64,000 nucleotides of DNA, from positions 2,666,001 to 2,730,000 of the forward strand of contig NZ_CP036259.1 of assembly GCF_007641255.1 (NCBI RefSeq), read 5' to 3'. Of the stretch, positions 63,364 to 64,000 are shown piece by piece; the stretch's first letter is position 1, and every line of letters starts with the position of its first letter. The notes under the pieces were generated by a model. That model saw only the letters and a list, made by a program, of their open reading frames with translations. It did not search any database and was not told the DNA's origin. The position numbers were made by a program, and so were the translations under genes. The DNA comes from Sporomusa termitida (GTDB lineage: Bacteria; Bacillota; Negativicutes; Sporomusales; Sporomusaceae).

Positions 63364-64000
63364 TTATTCTTTAAGTTCAAATCTCTGAATTTTTCCTACA
63401 ATAACCCAATAACTTAAGATAACCATTACACCATGGACACCGACGTAGATGAGCGCACCATTGAAAGAACCTGTTGCGTGCAGAATGTAGCCAATAACAA
63501 CGGGAGTAATGATACCAGACATCTGACCAATCGAATTAAATACACCACCCGTAAGCCCAACAATTTTCTTAGGAGCCGTATCAGCAACTACAGTCCACCC
63601 CAAATTACCAAAGCCTTTCCCAAAGAAGGCTGCACTCATTAGAAAAACAACCATCGCGTCTGTCTGCACATAATTACAGAGAATAATAAACGCGCTAAGA
63701 GTGAAGCCAATGGTAATTGGAATCTTTCTGGCAAGAGACAGTGAGCCAGTTTTTTTCAATATCCAGTCGGAAACAAACCCGGCAAGAACACCGCCGATGC
63801 CACCTGCAATAGCGGGTATTGATGCCATGAATCCGGCTTGGAGGATAGATAATCCACGTTCTTTTACCAAATAAATCGGAAACCATGACCAGTAAAACCA
63901 CGAAATAGCAGTAATACAGTATTGCGCTAGAAAAATGCCTCCCAGCATTCTGCTCTTAAACAATTGTCCAATATCACTTAGTTTTACTTTTGGTTTTGAA
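63364..64000 (-). CDS. MFS transporter, sugar-acid/anion type (partial, N-terminus off the right edge)
   Basis: The reading frame is open to the edge; the visible 211 residues are the C-terminal half of an MFS carrier of the anion:cation symporter (GudP/ExuT-like) kind. They have a central-loop end KVKLSDIGQLFKSR and six further helices, including GFGNLGWTVVADTAPKKIVG. The TTG at 63963 is internal, not a start. It would import the aldarate or aldonate used by the operon and is its first visible gene. Confidence 0.88.
   Translation of the reverse strand, partial: SKPKVKLSDIGQLFKSRMLGGIFLAQYCITAISWFYWSWFPIYLVKERGLSILQAGFMASIPAIAGGIGGVLAGFVSDWILKKTGSLSLARKIPITIGFTLSAFIILCNYVQTDAMVVFLMSAAFFGKGFGNLGWTVVADTAPKKIVGLTGGVFNSIGQMSGIITPVVIGYILHATGSFNGALIYVGVHGVMVILSYWVIVGKIQRFELKE

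Noticed and set aside
1-64000. CRISPR arrays, rRNA or tRNA genes, prophage
   Set aside because: No regularly spaced direct repeats, no rRNA-like or cloverleaf sequence and no phage structural genes were noticed on reading; a tRNA scan was not possible.

Overview
The window looks like a chromosome segment from an anaerobic, low- to mid-GC Firmicute. A Sporomusa/Pelosinus-like member of the Negativicutes is my best guess. This rests on strong purine-rich Shine-Dalgarno sites with frequent GTG/TTG starts, two UroD-type proteins, an orphan TctC-type binding protein, and a lipid-carrier glycan-decoration cluster that would suit a diderm cell. The species is an inference. No rRNA, tRNA or CRISPR array was seen.

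Positions 1-8,350: a partial old-yellow-enzyme gene, a UroD-family gene, a PucR-type regulator divergent from an SLC13-like carrier, a second UroD-family gene, and an aromatic-acid-type MFS importer.

Positions 8,243-24,764 form the centre of the window: a contiguous minus-strand supercluster for anaerobic breakdown of trihydroxybenzenes. Reading from its promoter at 24.76 kb, it encodes a cupin, a cyclase-family hydrolase (dihydrophloroglucinol cyclohydrolase candidate), a 3-hydroxyacyl-CoA-dehydrogenase-like enzyme, a BKACE-type lyase (triacetate:acetoacetate lyase candidate), an SDR (phloroglucinol reductase candidate), a thiolase, phosphotransbutyrylase, butyrate kinase, both subunits of an acetoacetate CoA-transferase and a second thiolase. 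A second promoter at 14.15 kb drives a soluble chemoreceptor, three small unknown proteins and both subunits of a pyrogallol-phloroglucinol transhydroxylase-like molybdoenzyme. The MFS carrier and the second UroD gene follow. Together the genes can be read as: uptake and sensing, pyrogallol to phloroglucinol, reduction, ring opening, cleavage to acetoacetate/acetoacetyl-CoA, and ATP formation by the kinase.

Three copies of the same ~108-nt RNA element (8,243-8,350; 13,997-14,105; 24,596-24,704) precede the three sections of this supercluster. Each has a P1 helix, an invariant asymmetric internal loop (AUAUG opposite ARAGUA), a covarying P2 hairpin, and a rho-independent terminator whose 5' arm overlaps the P1 3' strand. 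This is the layout of a terminator-controlling riboswitch or a protein-bound antiterminator, and it does not match any class I can recall. It is the strongest candidate for an undescribed system here.

Positions 24,781-26,729: an IS1634-like insertion sequence whose left end lies 16 bp from the -35 box of the cupin operon. Positions 26.9-36.1 kb: a TetR regulator, a complete Dpp/Opp-type peptide ABC transporter, an EamA exporter and a CocE-type hydrolase. Positions 36.3-42.1 kb: a MarR-controlled heterodimeric ABC exporter and rarA. Positions 42.3-50 kb: a TctC-type binding protein, an HxlR regulator, a CheB-CheR-PAS fusion, an L,D-transpeptidase and an unknown membrane protein. Positions 50.2-55.1 kb: a five-gene glycan-modification operon. 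Positions 55.3-64 kb: a LysR regulator, a GntR regulator with a 43-bp perfect palindrome in its promoter, and a sugar-acid catabolic operon (MFS, GarD/UxaA-type dehydratase, LarA-like, CMD, FAD enzyme, HpcH/GarL aldolase) that runs off the right edge.
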